Shown piece by piece: positions 9,404-18,190 of a DNA stretch of 64,000 nt (positions within the stretch are counted from its first letter, which is position 1; each line of letters begins with the position of its first letter). The notes beneath the pieces were generated by a model. It saw nothing but the letters and a program-made list of their open reading frames with translations. It searched no databases and had not been told where the DNA came from. Source of the DNA: Micrococcaceae bacterium (GTDB taxonomy: Bacteria > Actinomycetota > Actinomycetes > Actinomycetales > Micrococcaceae); assembly GCA_013393415.1 (NCBI GenBank), contig JABXHI010000028.1, forward strand, positions 1 through 64,000, written 5' to 3'. The translations under genes were made by a program, and so were the position numbers.

Positions 9404-11644
9404 TTACGCGTGCTGCATAGCTCGTTTCGCGCCATGGTTGCGGTGCGTTTTACGCCAGGTCACCAGCACCACGCTTATTAGTCCTGCCAAGGACAACAGG
9501 AGCCAAAGACCAAGCGGTGGCAGTACACCACCGGTGTCGAATGTCCCACCAGCAATCAGCGAGCGCAATCCGTTGACCACGTGGGTCAGTGGTAGCCAGC
9601 CATGCAGATTCTGTAAGAACTGCGGGGCGGTTTCAATTGGATACGTGCCGCCTGCAGCGGATAACTGCAGCACAATCAACACCAGCGCAATAAAGCGGCC
9701 GGGTGCGTCCAGGACAGCAATGAGCATCTGATTCACGATGAAGAATGTGAGACTTGCGAAGAAGCATAGTGCATATACGCCCGCTGTTTGTGCCATATCA
9801 ATACCGACGACAAAGCGTACAAAGGTGACCATTAACGTACTTTGGACAAATGCCATACTGAACGCTGGGGTCAGGCTGGTTAACACGGCACGAAGACGGG
9901 AATCGGCGGTCGCGATACGACGCAGATTAATTGCAGGTTGCATTAAGAAATACCCCATGGCTCCAACCCACAGCGCCAGGCCCATGAAATATGGGGCCAG
10001 ACCCCAGCCATATCCGTCTACCTCATGCAGACGTTGCTGCTCCAATGTGACCGGATCCGCGGCGGTGTCAGACAGGTGGTCACTTTGCCTATCGGAATAC
10101 CGAGGAACATCGTCTTTGCCCTCATCAAGCCCCGCCGCAAGATCATGTGCTCCGGTGTCGAGCTGATCAAGTCCACTGTGCAAGTCACCAGCTCCTGCAC
10201 GTGCATCGTCGGCGCCCGATGCTAGGTCGGTCGTTCCGCTGTTTAACGCGGTGGCGCCATGATCAAGGGTCTCAAGGCCGGTGCTGAGCTCACTTGAGGC
10301 AGTCGCTGCACTGCTAATAGCACCGGACAGCTGTTGTGTGCCATCCACGAAAGTGCCGCTGGCTGTCGTGAGACGATCTGCAGCCTCGTGCATCCGTTGG
10401 CCGCTGTCGTGACCTCGGTCCGCCCCGGTGCGAGCACGGTCTAAAATCTCTTGTACTTGGGTCATGTCTGTCGATAGCCCGGCCAGCCCGGTGGCGGTGC
10501 CGTCTGACGTCTCGGCGCCAACCACGTCTGCTACCTTTTGGTGCAGTGTTTGGGCCTGCTCTTGTGCGTTTTCATTGGCCGTTTGGGCTGCCTGGGCGTT
10601 GTCCGTCATCGCTTGCACCGCAGCCAGGCGTTGGTCATCGGTTAACTCATCCCAGCTGTCTAACAACTCCTGGCTTTCGGCAGTGATATCACCAGAGTGT
10701 TGTGAAGCCGTCGTGAGAAAATCATCAATGTTTTCAGAGGTTGATTCAAGGATTTGGGTATCGTCGAGGGCGGTCTGGGCATCAGTCGCCAAAGTGTCGA
10801 CCACCGACGATGCATCCTCAATATCAGCAGCTACGTTTTGTAGACCTCCAGCAAGCTGTTGAGCCTTCCTGTCAATATCCTCAGCTGTCTCAGGCAAACT
10901 TTGGGTTTCGGCTTCCAGGGTAGCGAGGCCGGAGGCTAGCTCGCGCGACCCAGAAAGGGCTTCATCCGTACCCGCTGCTAGATCAGCGGCACCGTCGGAT
11001 AGTGTATCGGTCCCATTGGTGAGCTCATCAAGACCCACGACCAGATCGCCGGCTCCCGTGTGAGCACTCGAGGTGCCATCAGACAGATCATGTGCACCGT
11101 CGGCTGCATCATCAATTGCTGACCCAATCTGCGTGAAGCCAACGGTCATCTGTGCCACAAACTCTTCACCGACTTGCTTGGACACTGACGAGCGCACTGC
11201 TTCGCCAACGGTCCCGGCAATATTGCCGGCAATAATATTCGACGCATCATTGGTCATAATCGTGAGCTGCGACTGGGCTGCTGCCAAAGGGTCCTCATCG
11301 CCCAACGATGCAGCGCTTGACGAGAAGTTGTTGGGAATTTCCAAAACTGCTCGAACGTCCCCTGCTTCGAGGGCATCGTGGGCTGTGTTTTTGTCCATGG
11401 TTGTCCAGCTGAAACTCTCATCAGAGTCCAGTAACGTCTCGGTGAGGTCGTCGCCCAACTGAAGTTCTTCGTCCTCTGTGGTTGTGGCAGGCTCATCTTC
11501 GTTCACGATGGCCGCCGGCATGACATCTAAGGAACCGGTCGGATCTTTGACGGACCAGACCAACAGGGTGGCATAGATCAGTGGGATGACAGCTAGCGCC
11601 GTCAAGATAATCGTCAACTGAACCTTGGGGTTGAGACGGGACAT
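9404..11644 (-). CDS. YhgE/Pip-family membrane protein
   Basis: A 746-residue protein of the phage-infection-protein (YhgE/Pip) type, which belongs with ABC-2-like export permeases. One N-terminal transmembrane segment (VQLTIILTALAVIPLIYATLL) precedes a long outside domain (about 40-520) of low-complexity heptads with repeats of the kind LSDGAADLAAGTDEALSGSRELASGL, typical of this family. Five or six C-terminal membrane helices follow (from about 560). A GTG start 10 codons upstream is possible, but GGGAG sits 7 bases before the ATG at 11644. It is divergent from a TetR gene and probably controlled by it. Related pairs often export drugs, lipids or virulence factors; the substrate here is unknown. 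Confidence 0.85.
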   Translation of the reverse strand: MSRLNPKVQLTIILTALAVIPLIYATLLVWSVKDPTGSLDVMPAAIVNEDEPATTTEDEELQLGDDLTETLLDSDESFSWTTMDKNTAHDALEAGDVRAVLEIPNNFSSSAASLGDEDPLAAAQSQLTIMTNDASNIIAGNIAGTVGEAVRSSVSKQVGEEFVAQMTVGFTQIGSAIDDAADGAHDLSDGTSSAHTGAGDLVVGLDELTNGTDTLSDGAADLAAGTDEALSGSRELASGLATLEAETQSLPETAEDIDRKAQQLAGGLQNVAADIEDASSVVDTLATDAQTALDDTQILESTSENIDDFLTTASQHSGDITAESQELLDSWDELTDDQRLAAVQAMTDNAQAAQTANENAQEQAQTLHQKVADVVGAETSDGTATGLAGLSTDMTQVQEILDRARTGADRGHDSGQRMHEAADRLTTASGTFVDGTQQLSGAISSAATASSELSTGLETLDHGATALNSGTTDLASGADDARAGAGDLHSGLDQLDTGAHDLAAGLDEGKDDVPRYSDRQSDHLSDTAADPVTLEQQRLHEVDGYGWGLAPYFMGLALWVGAMGYFLMQPAINLRRIATADSRLRAVLTSLTPAFSMAFVQSTLMVTFVRFVVGIDMAQTAGVYALCFFASLTFFIVNQMLIAVLDAPGRFIALVLIVLQLSAAGGTYPIETAPQFLQNLHGWLPLTHVVNGLRSLIAGGTFDTGGVLPPLGLWLLLSLAGLISVVLVTWRKTHRNHGAKRAMQHA

Positions 11645-11683
11645 AAACGAGCTCCCAAGCCGCAATGCGTGCACTACTTTGAC

Positions 11684-11723
11684 AGGTGTAAATATTACAG
11701 GTGTAAACTTATCCTGCTATGCT
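11684..11723. promoter_or_regulatory. TetR operator/promoter region with repeats
   Basis: Two exact copies of ACAGGTGTAAA lie 15 bases apart (start to start, 11683 and 11698). Across them lies the perfect dyad TGTAA-ATA-TTACA (11687-11699). A promoter for the regulator, TTACAG (11695-11700), 17-base spacer, TATGCT (11718-11723), overlaps the dyad. Binding there would repress tetR and block the divergent yhgE-like gene. The repeats are seen; the role is inferred. Confidence 0.55.
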
Positions 11724-11770
11724 TGGGTGTGTCAATCTGGCAGAACGTCGAGAAGAGTTGGTGTACGGAG

Positions 11771-12394
11771 ATGGTGAAAGTGGCCTCGAGGCCTGAAGGT
11801 GCGGATGGATCGGTCAATCCGCGCGCTGAGCGTTCTCAGGCCGCGCTGACTAATGCAGTCACCGAAGCTCTGGACGGGGGGCAGCCGGGAGAAAGCTTTA
11901 GTGTTGCTGAAATTGCACGAGCAGCAGGAGTGAGCCGACCCACCCTCTATCAACACTTCGGTGATCTGCCAAACCTCATGCGTGCAGCGGCACTGGTGCG
12001 ACTCAAGTCGCTATTCGAGGCGGTCCCGGCATTGCAGCCACACCCGACGACGCATTGGGCAACGGCGGCGGCCACGGTGCTGCAAGCTTTACTTCAAGAA
12101 CTAGGGCCTCGTCGAGCCTTTTATGTAGCGGTTTTGGACTCAACCGCTGGACGAGAGGTGCGAGAAGACGTGATTGAGTTTCTAGCTTCGAGGATCATTG
12201 ACGTGCCAACCCTTGGATCGGTCATCAAGAAAGCAGAGTCCACTACTGAAGGTCTGCGCGAGCACGCAATGTTTCTCGCTGCCGGTGCACTCTGGCGCAC
12301 GGAACGCTGGCTGCGGGACGATCATCCAGAGCCGGCCTCCCAGCTTGCCGATCGCTTGAGTCATATCCTGGCCACTGCCGGTGGGGTGCAATAA
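11771..12394 (+). CDS. TetR-family regulator
   Basis: A 207-residue regulator with an N-terminal helix-turn-helix: FSVAEIARAAGVSRPTLYQHFGDLPNLMRAA (about residues 43-73), followed by a helical ligand domain that I cannot assign to a ligand. The frame is open upstream to 11669, but that region holds the operator and promoter. ATG 11771 (or GTG 11774, with GGAG 3 bases before it) fits a transcript starting near 11730. Its position, divergent from the YhgE/Pip gene, argues for local control of that exporter. Confidence 0.82.
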   Translation: MVKVASRPEGADGSVNPRAERSQAALTNAVTEALDGGQPGESFSVAEIARAAGVSRPTLYQHFGDLPNLMRAAALVRLKSLFEAVPALQPHPTTHWATAAATVLQALLQELGPRRAFYVAVLDSTAGREVREDVIEFLASRIIDVPTLGSVIKKAESTTEGLREHAMFLAAGALWRTERWLRDDHPEPASQLADRLSHILATAGGVQ

Positions 12395-12439
12395 GCGTAA
12401 GGGTGGGACGCGCGTTCTGAAAGTCACCACCGGGCTTTC

Positions 12440-12457
12440 TTGAAAGGTCGCTTTCAA
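12440..12457. repeat. Perfect 7-bp inverted repeat upstream of rtcB
   Basis: TTGAAAG-GTCG-CTTTCAA is a perfect dyad with a 4-base loop, 28 bases before the rtcB ATG. No T-run follows on either strand, so an operator or RNA hairpin is more likely than a terminator. Confidence 0.4.
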
Positions 12458-12484
12458 AACTGATCCTGATTACACTACAGCGAT

Positions 12485-13651
12485 ATGGAACGCGTAAACG
12501 ATCGCCTGGTTTCCTGGGCTTCCATGATGGACGACCAAACGCGACACCAGGCGATGGCCTCTGCTGAGTTGGATTTTGTCTACCCACACGTTGCGCTCAT
12601 GGCCGATGCACATCTCGGCTATGGTGCGACCGTGGGATCGGTGATTCCAACGGTGGGTGCTGTCATGCCCGCAACCGTCGGTGTGGACATCGGATGCGGC
12701 ATGATTGCCGTCCAAACCCAATTTAAACGCTCGGATCTGCCGAGCAGTTTGCAGACACTTCGTGAAGACATTGAACGCTGTATCCCGGTCTCCGCGGGCA
12801 AATGCAACCACACAGTCCATCCAACCGCAGCACCACGCATCGACGAACTTGAAACCAAAGCGTTAGAAAACGGTCTTGATCCGGATTCCTTTGCTAAAAA
12901 CTGGCGTCTCCAGTTGGGCACCCTGGGTGGAGGCAACCACTTTATTGAAGTCTGTGTCGATGAAGAAGACACCGTCTGGACGTTTCTACACTCGGGCTCC
13001 CGGGGGATCGGCAATAAAATCGCCACCCACCACATCGGGGTAGCGAAAAGTCTGCGACACCAAGCCGGGGATCAGCTTCCACACGCGGATCTTGCTTGGC
13101 TCGCCGAGGGCACCGACGAATTTGAAACCTACATCCAACACCTGGCCTGGGCTCAGCACTTCGCACTGCTCAACCGCGAAGAAATGATGGATCGCGTGAA
13201 CAATCAGCTCGGTCGCTGGGTTGGGGAACCCGTCCGAGATGTTCAACGCATCAACTCGCATCATAACTTCACCGAACAAGAAGAACATTTTGGAAAAACC
13301 GTGTGGGTCACGCGCAAAGGCGCCATCCGCGCACGCACAGGAGACATGGCCTCAATCCCCGGGTCGATGGGCACTGCCTCCTACATCGTGGAAGGTGCAG
13401 GCAATCCTCACGCGCTGGACTCAGCACCACATGGGGCCGGACGCCAATATTCTCGCCGGGCTGCTCGTCGCAACTTCACCCAGGACGATCTGCGCAAAGC
13501 CATGACGGGCATCGAATACCGGGACACCGATAAGGTGATCGATGAGATCCCACAAGCGTATAAGCCCATCGACCAGGTGATGGAAGACTCCAAGGACTTG
13601 GTAAAGATCCGCCACACCCTGAACCAAATCGTAAACGTCAAGGGTCAATAG
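12485..13651 (+). CDS. rtcB: RtcB-type RNA ligase/repair protein
   Basis: A 388-residue member of the RtcB family, which joins 2',3'-cyclic-phosphate or 3'-phosphate RNA ends to 5'-OH ends using GTP and Mn2+. Metal and active-site residues are visible: DAHLGYG (D41, H43), VGVDIGCGM (D68, C71), LGGGNHFIE (H152), HSGSRGIG (H169), SHHN (H259, H260) and the guanylylated histidine H316 in PHGAGR. It is alone: no archease and no RtcA. A -10-like TACACT at 12471-12476 sits 8 bases before the ATG with no ribosome site, suggesting a leaderless transcript. The natural substrate in actinobacteria is unclear; tRNA or rRNA repair is inference. Confidence 0.9.
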   Translation: MERVNDRLVSWASMMDDQTRHQAMASAELDFVYPHVALMADAHLGYGATVGSVIPTVGAVMPATVGVDIGCGMIAVQTQFKRSDLPSSLQTLREDIERCIPVSAGKCNHTVHPTAAPRIDELETKALENGLDPDSFAKNWRLQLGTLGGGNHFIEVCVDEEDTVWTFLHSGSRGIGNKIATHHIGVAKSLRHQAGDQLPHADLAWLAEGTDEFETYIQHLAWAQHFALLNREEMMDRVNNQLGRWVGEPVRDVQRINSHHNFTEQEEHFGKTVWVTRKGAIRARTGDMASIPGSMGTASYIVEGAGNPHALDSAPHGAGRQYSRRAARRNFTQDDLRKAMTGIEYRDTDKVIDEIPQAYKPIDQVMEDSKDLVKIRHTLNQIVNVKGQ

Positions 13652-13675
13652 CGTCGCTGGTGGATAATAGAAGAC

Positions 13676-13960
13676 ATGTCTTGGATGGATCAGAACCCAT
13701 ATAGCACCGGCTCGCGCACGTATCAGCGCGTCCTGATCGCCGGGATGATCATCCTCGGCATTGGTTTTATTTTTGCCATCGTCGGTGGATTAACCTCCAC
13801 CCGAGCGCTGTCTATGACCTCCCTGTGGATCATGGGCGCCGGACTGATCACGCACGTGATCGCCCAAATCATCCGAATTTCTGGACGTCGCAGAGAACTG
13901 CGCGAAAGTCTGGAAGCCGACCGTACACGTCGTGAACAGCGTGGAAAGGACTCAACATGA
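13676..13960 (+). CDS. Small two-helix membrane protein
   Basis: A 94-residue protein with two hydrophobic segments (VLIAGMIILGIGFIFAIVGG and SLWIMGAGLITHVIAQII) and a strongly charged Arg/Glu-rich C-terminal tail. I do not recognise a characterised family. It ends in an ATGA overlap with the next gene, so it is translated with the dehydratase subunits and MurB. Confidence 0.7.
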   Translation: MSWMDQNPYSTGSRTYQRVLIAGMIILGIGFIFAIVGGLTSTRALSMTSLWIMGAGLITHVIAQIIRISGRRRELRESLEADRTRREQRGKDST

Positions 13961-14391
13961 CTGTTGACATCACCGGCCGAGAATATCCCGCAGTCGGCCC
14001 GTATCAGGTCGGGAGCGAAGACATTCGGAACTTTGCCGCCGCCGTCAAAAACATGCACCCGTTCCACCATGATGTGGCCGCCGCCCGCGCGGCAGGGCAT
14101 AAAGACCTGGTGGCCCCACCAACCTACTTGGTGACGATTGCCCAGCGTGCCGAAGCCCTGATGGTCAACGACCCAGAAGCCGAAGTCGACTTCTCCCGTG
14201 TCGTGCACGCAGACCAGCGATTCACCCACCACCGCGCCGTAGTGGCAGGTGATGAATTATTCGCACAAGCCACCGTCGCTTCGGTGAAAGAGCTGGCCGG
14301 TAATCGTCTGCTGACCACCACAACCGAGATTTCAAACGCCGTTCGATCTCCCGTCGCCACCATTACTTCCACGTTGCTGATCCGCGGATAA
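13957..14391 (+). CDS. MaoC-like dehydratase, HadA-type subunit
   Basis: A 144-residue hotdog-fold protein of the FAS1-type dehydratase N-domain group (ITGREYPAVGPYQVGSEDIRNFAAA, then APPTYLVTI and DFSRVVHADQRFTHHRAVVAGDEL). HadA supplies substrate binding and lacks the catalytic Asp/His, and pairs with the following HadB-like subunit. In mycobacteria the pair dehydrates 3-hydroxyacyl-ACP in fatty/mycolic acid extension. This organism need not make mycolates, so general fatty acid synthesis or a cell-envelope lipid role is more likely. It starts inside the previous gene's stop. Confidence 0.82.
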   Translation: MTVDITGREYPAVGPYQVGSEDIRNFAAAVKNMHPFHHDVAAARAAGHKDLVAPPTYLVTIAQRAEALMVNDPEAEVDFSRVVHADQRFTHHRAVVAGDELFAQATVASVKELAGNRLLTTTTEISNAVRSPVATITSTLLIRG

Positions 14392-14400
14392 GGACCTTCC

Positions 14401-14868
14401 ATGCCTACCATCGAAAACCTCAACAAGGGCGACGTAATCGCCACACGCAACATCGGTATCACCCGTGCAGATCTGATCCGGTACGCCGGGGCTTCCAAAG
14501 ATTTCAACCCCATTCATTGGTCAGATGCCACAGCACAGTCAGCCGAGTTGCCCGGTGTGATCGCCCACGGCATGCTCAGCATGGGCCTGGCCGTGGACGT
14601 CGTGACCGAATGGGTCGAAGACCCCACCGCGATCATCGATTACCAGACGCGGTTTTCATCGATGCTTCCGGTTGACGAAACGACCGACAGTTTTGATCCT
14701 GCCCGCCCATTTGAGAACCCGAATGCGGGAGCTCAGTTGGAAGTCACGGGAAAAATCGGTGCCATCAACGAAGAGACCAAGGTGGTCCGGGTGGATTTAT
14801 CGGTCACCAACCCCAGTGACGACGACGCTCGCGTGCTAACTCGCGCCCAAGTACAGGTGCAGCTCTAA
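14401..14868 (+). CDS. MaoC-like dehydratase, HadB-type catalytic subunit
   Basis: A 155-residue hotdog protein. The hydratase motif with catalytic D34 and H39 (YAGASKDFNPIHW), followed by LPGVIAHGMLSMG, marks it as the catalytic partner of the upstream HadA-like subunit. AAGGACCTTCC before the ATG supplies the ribosome site. The gap to murB is 4 bases, so dehydratase and cell-wall precursor synthesis are in one operon, as in many Micrococcales. Confidence 0.85.
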   Translation: MPTIENLNKGDVIATRNIGITRADLIRYAGASKDFNPIHWSDATAQSAELPGVIAHGMLSMGLAVDVVTEWVEDPTAIIDYQTRFSSMLPVDETTDSFDPARPFENPNAGAQLEVTGKIGAINEETKVVRVDLSVTNPSDDDARVLTRAQVQVQL

Positions 14869-14872
14869 CCAC

Positions 14873-15982
14873 ATGTCTGAAAACTTGCTGGCCAACCACA
14901 CCACCGCTCGCGTCGGTGGCCCTGCCACCACTTGGATTGAAGTATCGACCGAAGACCAACTCATCACCGCGGTCGCAGCAGCGGATGCAGCTGATGTTCC
15001 GTTGCTGGTACTGGCCGGCGGTTCCAATATGTTGGTCGCTGATACAGGGTTTCCCGGCACAGTGGTACACATTGCCACTCACGGCATCGATGTCGTGGAG
15101 ACAACCGATGCGCATGTGCACGTTCGGGTCGCGGCCGGTCATAACTGGGATACGGTCGTCGCCTGGTCGGTGGCCGAAGGACTCACTGGCATCGAAGCGC
15201 TGTCCGGCATACCCGGCTCTACCGGTGCTACACCGGTACAAAATGTTGGTGCCTACGGAGCCGACATTTCCCAAACACTGGTCAGCATCCGTGCGTGGGA
15301 CAGGCAAACCAGCACAGTCGTTGAGCTCACTGGTGATGCACTGGAATTTGGGTATCGCGATTCGATCATCAAACGCACCATCGAATCCTCGACCACCAAC
15401 TTTCACCAAGCCTCGCCACGCTGGATCGTACTGTCGGTCGATCTGCACCTGACCAAAACCGGTCAGACTGCCCCGGTCAGATACACCCAACTGGCTCGTG
15501 CGCTGAATGTGGAACTCGGAGACAGTGTGCCTCTGGAACACATTCGTCAGACAGTACTCGACCTTCGTGCGACCAAAGGTATGGTGTTGGACTCTGATGA
15601 CTACGACACATGGTCTACCGGTTCATTTTTCACCAACCCAATCGTCGCGGTCGAAGCGACCCAGCGACTGCCAGACGACGCCCCACGCTTTGCGCACCAC
15701 GATGAAACTTCCGAAACCGAAACCGTCAAACTCTCGGCTGCCTGGCTGATCGACCACGCTGGATTCAACAAAGGCTTCGGACTCAACCACGAGCCCGATA
15801 CCGTCAACGGCCGTGCTGGGCTTTCGACGAAACACACACTGGCATTGACCAACCGTGGCGCTGCGACGACCAACGATCTCATCACAATCGCTACGCTGGT
15901 CCGAGACGGTGTGGTAGAACGCTGGGGAATCACCTTGGTGCCAGAGCCTGTGCTGATCGGCGTGCAACTGGGTCATCACTAG
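14873..15982 (+). CDS. murB: UDP-N-acetylenolpyruvoylglucosamine reductase
   Basis: A 369-residue FAD enzyme that reduces enolpyruvyl-UDP-GlcNAc to UDP-MurNAc with NADPH, in the cytoplasmic stage of peptidoglycan synthesis. Landmarks: NHTTARVGGPATTW at the N-terminus, FAD loop LAGGSNMLVADTGFPG, IPGSTGATPVQNVGAYG, FGYRDSIIKR, the catalytic Ser region TGSFFTNPIV, and PEPVLIG with the C-terminal Glu. The length is that of type I MurB. It is the last gene of the four-gene operon; the next gene has its own leader. Confidence 0.93.
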   Translation: MSENLLANHTTARVGGPATTWIEVSTEDQLITAVAAADAADVPLLVLAGGSNMLVADTGFPGTVVHIATHGIDVVETTDAHVHVRVAAGHNWDTVVAWSVAEGLTGIEALSGIPGSTGATPVQNVGAYGADISQTLVSIRAWDRQTSTVVELTGDALEFGYRDSIIKRTIESSTTNFHQASPRWIVLSVDLHLTKTGQTAPVRYTQLARALNVELGDSVPLEHIRQTVLDLRATKGMVLDSDDYDTWSTGSFFTNPIVAVEATQRLPDDAPRFAHHDETSETETVKLSAAWLIDHAGFNKGFGLNHEPDTVNGRAGLSTKHTLALTNRGAATTNDLITIATLVRDGVVERWGITLVPEPVLIGVQLGHH

Positions 15983-16061
15983 ACGCATTTGCAAATACTT
16001 CCGCCACATTGGCATGATGACACAGTCCCAAGTGTCAGGTAAGCCGGATGGAGTTGCTCTC

Positions 16062-18173
16062 ATGTCTGCGGTCGAAACAGCCTCGTCGACACGTGTCGCC
16101 AGGCATACGCCGAAACGTCGTTACCGACCAGATTTGCATGGTATTCGCGGCCTCGCGATTCTGGGTGTGGTGCTCTTCCACCTGTTCGGCAATGGTCAGG
16201 TGTCCGGTGGTATCGACATCTTCCTCACCGTCTCGGGCTTCTTGTTTACCGCCATGCTATTGCGCGAAGCCGCCGAGAACGACGGCAAGATTAACTTCTT
16301 GGCGTACTTTGGACGCCTCTTTCGCAGGATTTTTGCCCCAGCAGCCGTCGTCGTGATCGTCACGGCGATCGCTGGCATGCTCATTCTGCCCTACACCCAG
16401 CACACCCAAATGCTCCGGGAAGCCGTAGCATCGCTGCTGTATTACGAGAACTTCGAGCTCATTAACTCGCAGTTATCCTACGACGCAGCGGGTCCAGAAA
16501 CCTCGGTGTTTCAACACTTCTGGTCGCTGTCGGTACAAGGCCAGTTCTATCTCGTCATCCCCGTGGTCATTCTGGCACTGGTCTGGATCGCGCGAAAACG
16601 CAACCAACCGGCAGTCTTCTGGGTCGGTACAGTCCTTGTGATCGTGCTGATTGCCTCAATGGCATGGGCTATCATCTATGGCGCACAGCTGCAAGACGAA
16701 GCATACTTGGCCACCACTACCAGGCTTTGGCAGTTAGCATTCGGTGGGTTGTTGGCACTCGTCATTGATCACCTGCGATTGGCCGGGGGATTGCGATTCG
16801 TGCTGGGCTGGCTGGGTCTGTTTATGGTCGTCTCCACCGGATTCATCTTTGACGGCGGTCAACAGTTCCCAGGCCCACTGGCGCTGTGGCCGCTCCTAGG
16901 TCTGGCGTTTGTCCTCTGTGCTGCCCCGCAGGATGGCGACCCTGGGCGTGCATCCGTGACCAGATTGCTGAATAACCGAGTGTTTAACTGGATCGGCGAC
17001 TACTCATATGCCCTGTATTTATGGCACTGGCCGCTACTCATTTTTTACCTGGCTATCCGCGACCGTGACGCGATCGGCATCCGCGGTGGGCTGGTGATTC
17101 TGGCCGTGGCAGTGGTCCTGTCCTTGCTGCTCAACCACCTGGTGGAGCGCCCTATTCAATCTTGGGGGCGAACGACTACCGAACTGAGAGCGAATACTGT
17201 TCCCTTAGCCCTCGGGCTTGTGGTGATGGTGGTCTTCAGTAACGTCGTGTCGAGTCACCTGCTGACAACACAACAAGCCGCCGACGAGCAGCAAGAAACT
17301 GGCTATGCATTTGATTCCGAGCAATATCCCGGCGCGCTGACCACTGTGGCCGATGGCCCGGAAGCCCCCGAGGTAGAAAACTACGAGCCCTACGGCGAAG
17401 AGCTCGCTGGAGTCCAGCAAGAGTATAAAACCCAAGACTGCGAGCAGGATGGCGAGAACGCACCGAACAGTTATGAAGTCACACTCTGTGAGGATCCCGA
17501 CGCACCAGAGAACCCGTCCGCGATCGTGGTGTTAGCTCCGGATTCCCATGCTGGCCACTGGGAGCAGACGTTCCGGACGCTGGGGCGGGAACACAATTGG
17601 GAAGTCATCTTGGCCATCAAATCCGGCTGTAACTTCTCGGGCGTCCCGAATGAGCCGGGAAATAATTACTGCCACATGTGGAATGACAACTTCATGGAGT
17701 ACCTGGAAATCGAAGACGTAGATCTTGTCGTTGCACCCGGTACGCAGATGTATAGTCGACCAGCTGAAGAGGGCTTCGCAGATGGTGCCCAACAGCGCTG
17801 GGAACAGATCGAAGCAACAGATACACCCTTGCTGTTAATTCGTGGGTTGATCCGCCCCGGTGGCACCAACGGGACGGCTGACTGCTTAGCGTCCGGTAAC
17901 CCGCCAGCGGAATGCGGCGGGATGGCCGGAGACGCGTATGAGTCAAACCCGATCGAGCAGGTCGATTTAGCTGACATGACCCACACTCTCGACATGAATC
18001 CGTATGTTTGTCCGGGTGTAGACGAAGGTCGCGATACCGCCTGTTCAGCTGTCGTGGGGAACGTTGCCGTGTGGTACGACAACTCTCATATCACCCCGCA
18101 GTATGCCACCACGCTGGCACCCATCATGGAAAACCACTTACAAGAGCTCTATCCGGAACTCTTCGACTCCTGA
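16062..18173 (+). CDS. OafA/OatA-like membrane acyltransferase with SGNH domain
   Basis: A 703-residue protein. About residues 25-400 form an acyltransferase-3 domain of about ten membrane helices (PDLHGIRGLAILGVVLFH, SGFLFTAMLL, FQHFWSLSVQGQFY, YALYLWHWPLL, VERPIQSW). The C-terminal part is an SGNH hydrolase-like domain: PDSHAGHW (D494, S495, H496) and DNSH (D673, H676). Such proteins move acetyl groups through the membrane onto peptidoglycan or surface polysaccharide. The usual Gly before the Asp-Ser is Pro here. GGAG 8 bases before ATG 16062 favours this start over one 16 codons earlier. The gene stands alone after murB. Confidence 0.85.
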   Translation: MSAVETASSTRVARHTPKRRYRPDLHGIRGLAILGVVLFHLFGNGQVSGGIDIFLTVSGFLFTAMLLREAAENDGKINFLAYFGRLFRRIFAPAAVVVIVTAIAGMLILPYTQHTQMLREAVASLLYYENFELINSQLSYDAAGPETSVFQHFWSLSVQGQFYLVIPVVILALVWIARKRNQPAVFWVGTVLVIVLIASMAWAIIYGAQLQDEAYLATTTRLWQLAFGGLLALVIDHLRLAGGLRFVLGWLGLFMVVSTGFIFDGGQQFPGPLALWPLLGLAFVLCAAPQDGDPGRASVTRLLNNRVFNWIGDYSYALYLWHWPLLIFYLAIRDRDAIGIRGGLVILAVAVVLSLLLNHLVERPIQSWGRTTTELRANTVPLALGLVVMVVFSNVVSSHLLTTQQAADEQQETGYAFDSEQYPGALTTVADGPEAPEVENYEPYGEELAGVQQEYKTQDCEQDGENAPNSYEVTLCEDPDAPENPSAIVVLAPDSHAGHWEQTFRTLGREHNWEVILAIKSGCNFSGVPNEPGNNYCHMWNDNFMEYLEIEDVDLVVAPGTQMYSRPAEEGFADGAQQRWEQIEATDTPLLLIRGLIRPGGTNGTADCLASGNPPAECGGMAGDAYESNPIEQVDLADMTHTLDMNPYVCPGVDEGRDTACSAVVGNVAVWYDNSHITPQYATTLAPIMENHLQELYPELFDS

Positions 18174-18190
18174 TATGCAGCCCCAACTGA

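Noticed and set aside
10018-10923. Forward frames within the YhgE/Pip gene
   Set aside because: Ser/Ala-rich shadows of the repeat-rich external domain on the other strand.
11669-11770. N-terminal extension of the TetR protein
   Set aside because: It overlaps the operator and promoter and lacks TetR-like sequence; a start at 11771 or 11774 is more sensible.
12440-12457. Terminator of tetR
   Set aside because: The palindrome is short and not followed by a T-run in either direction.
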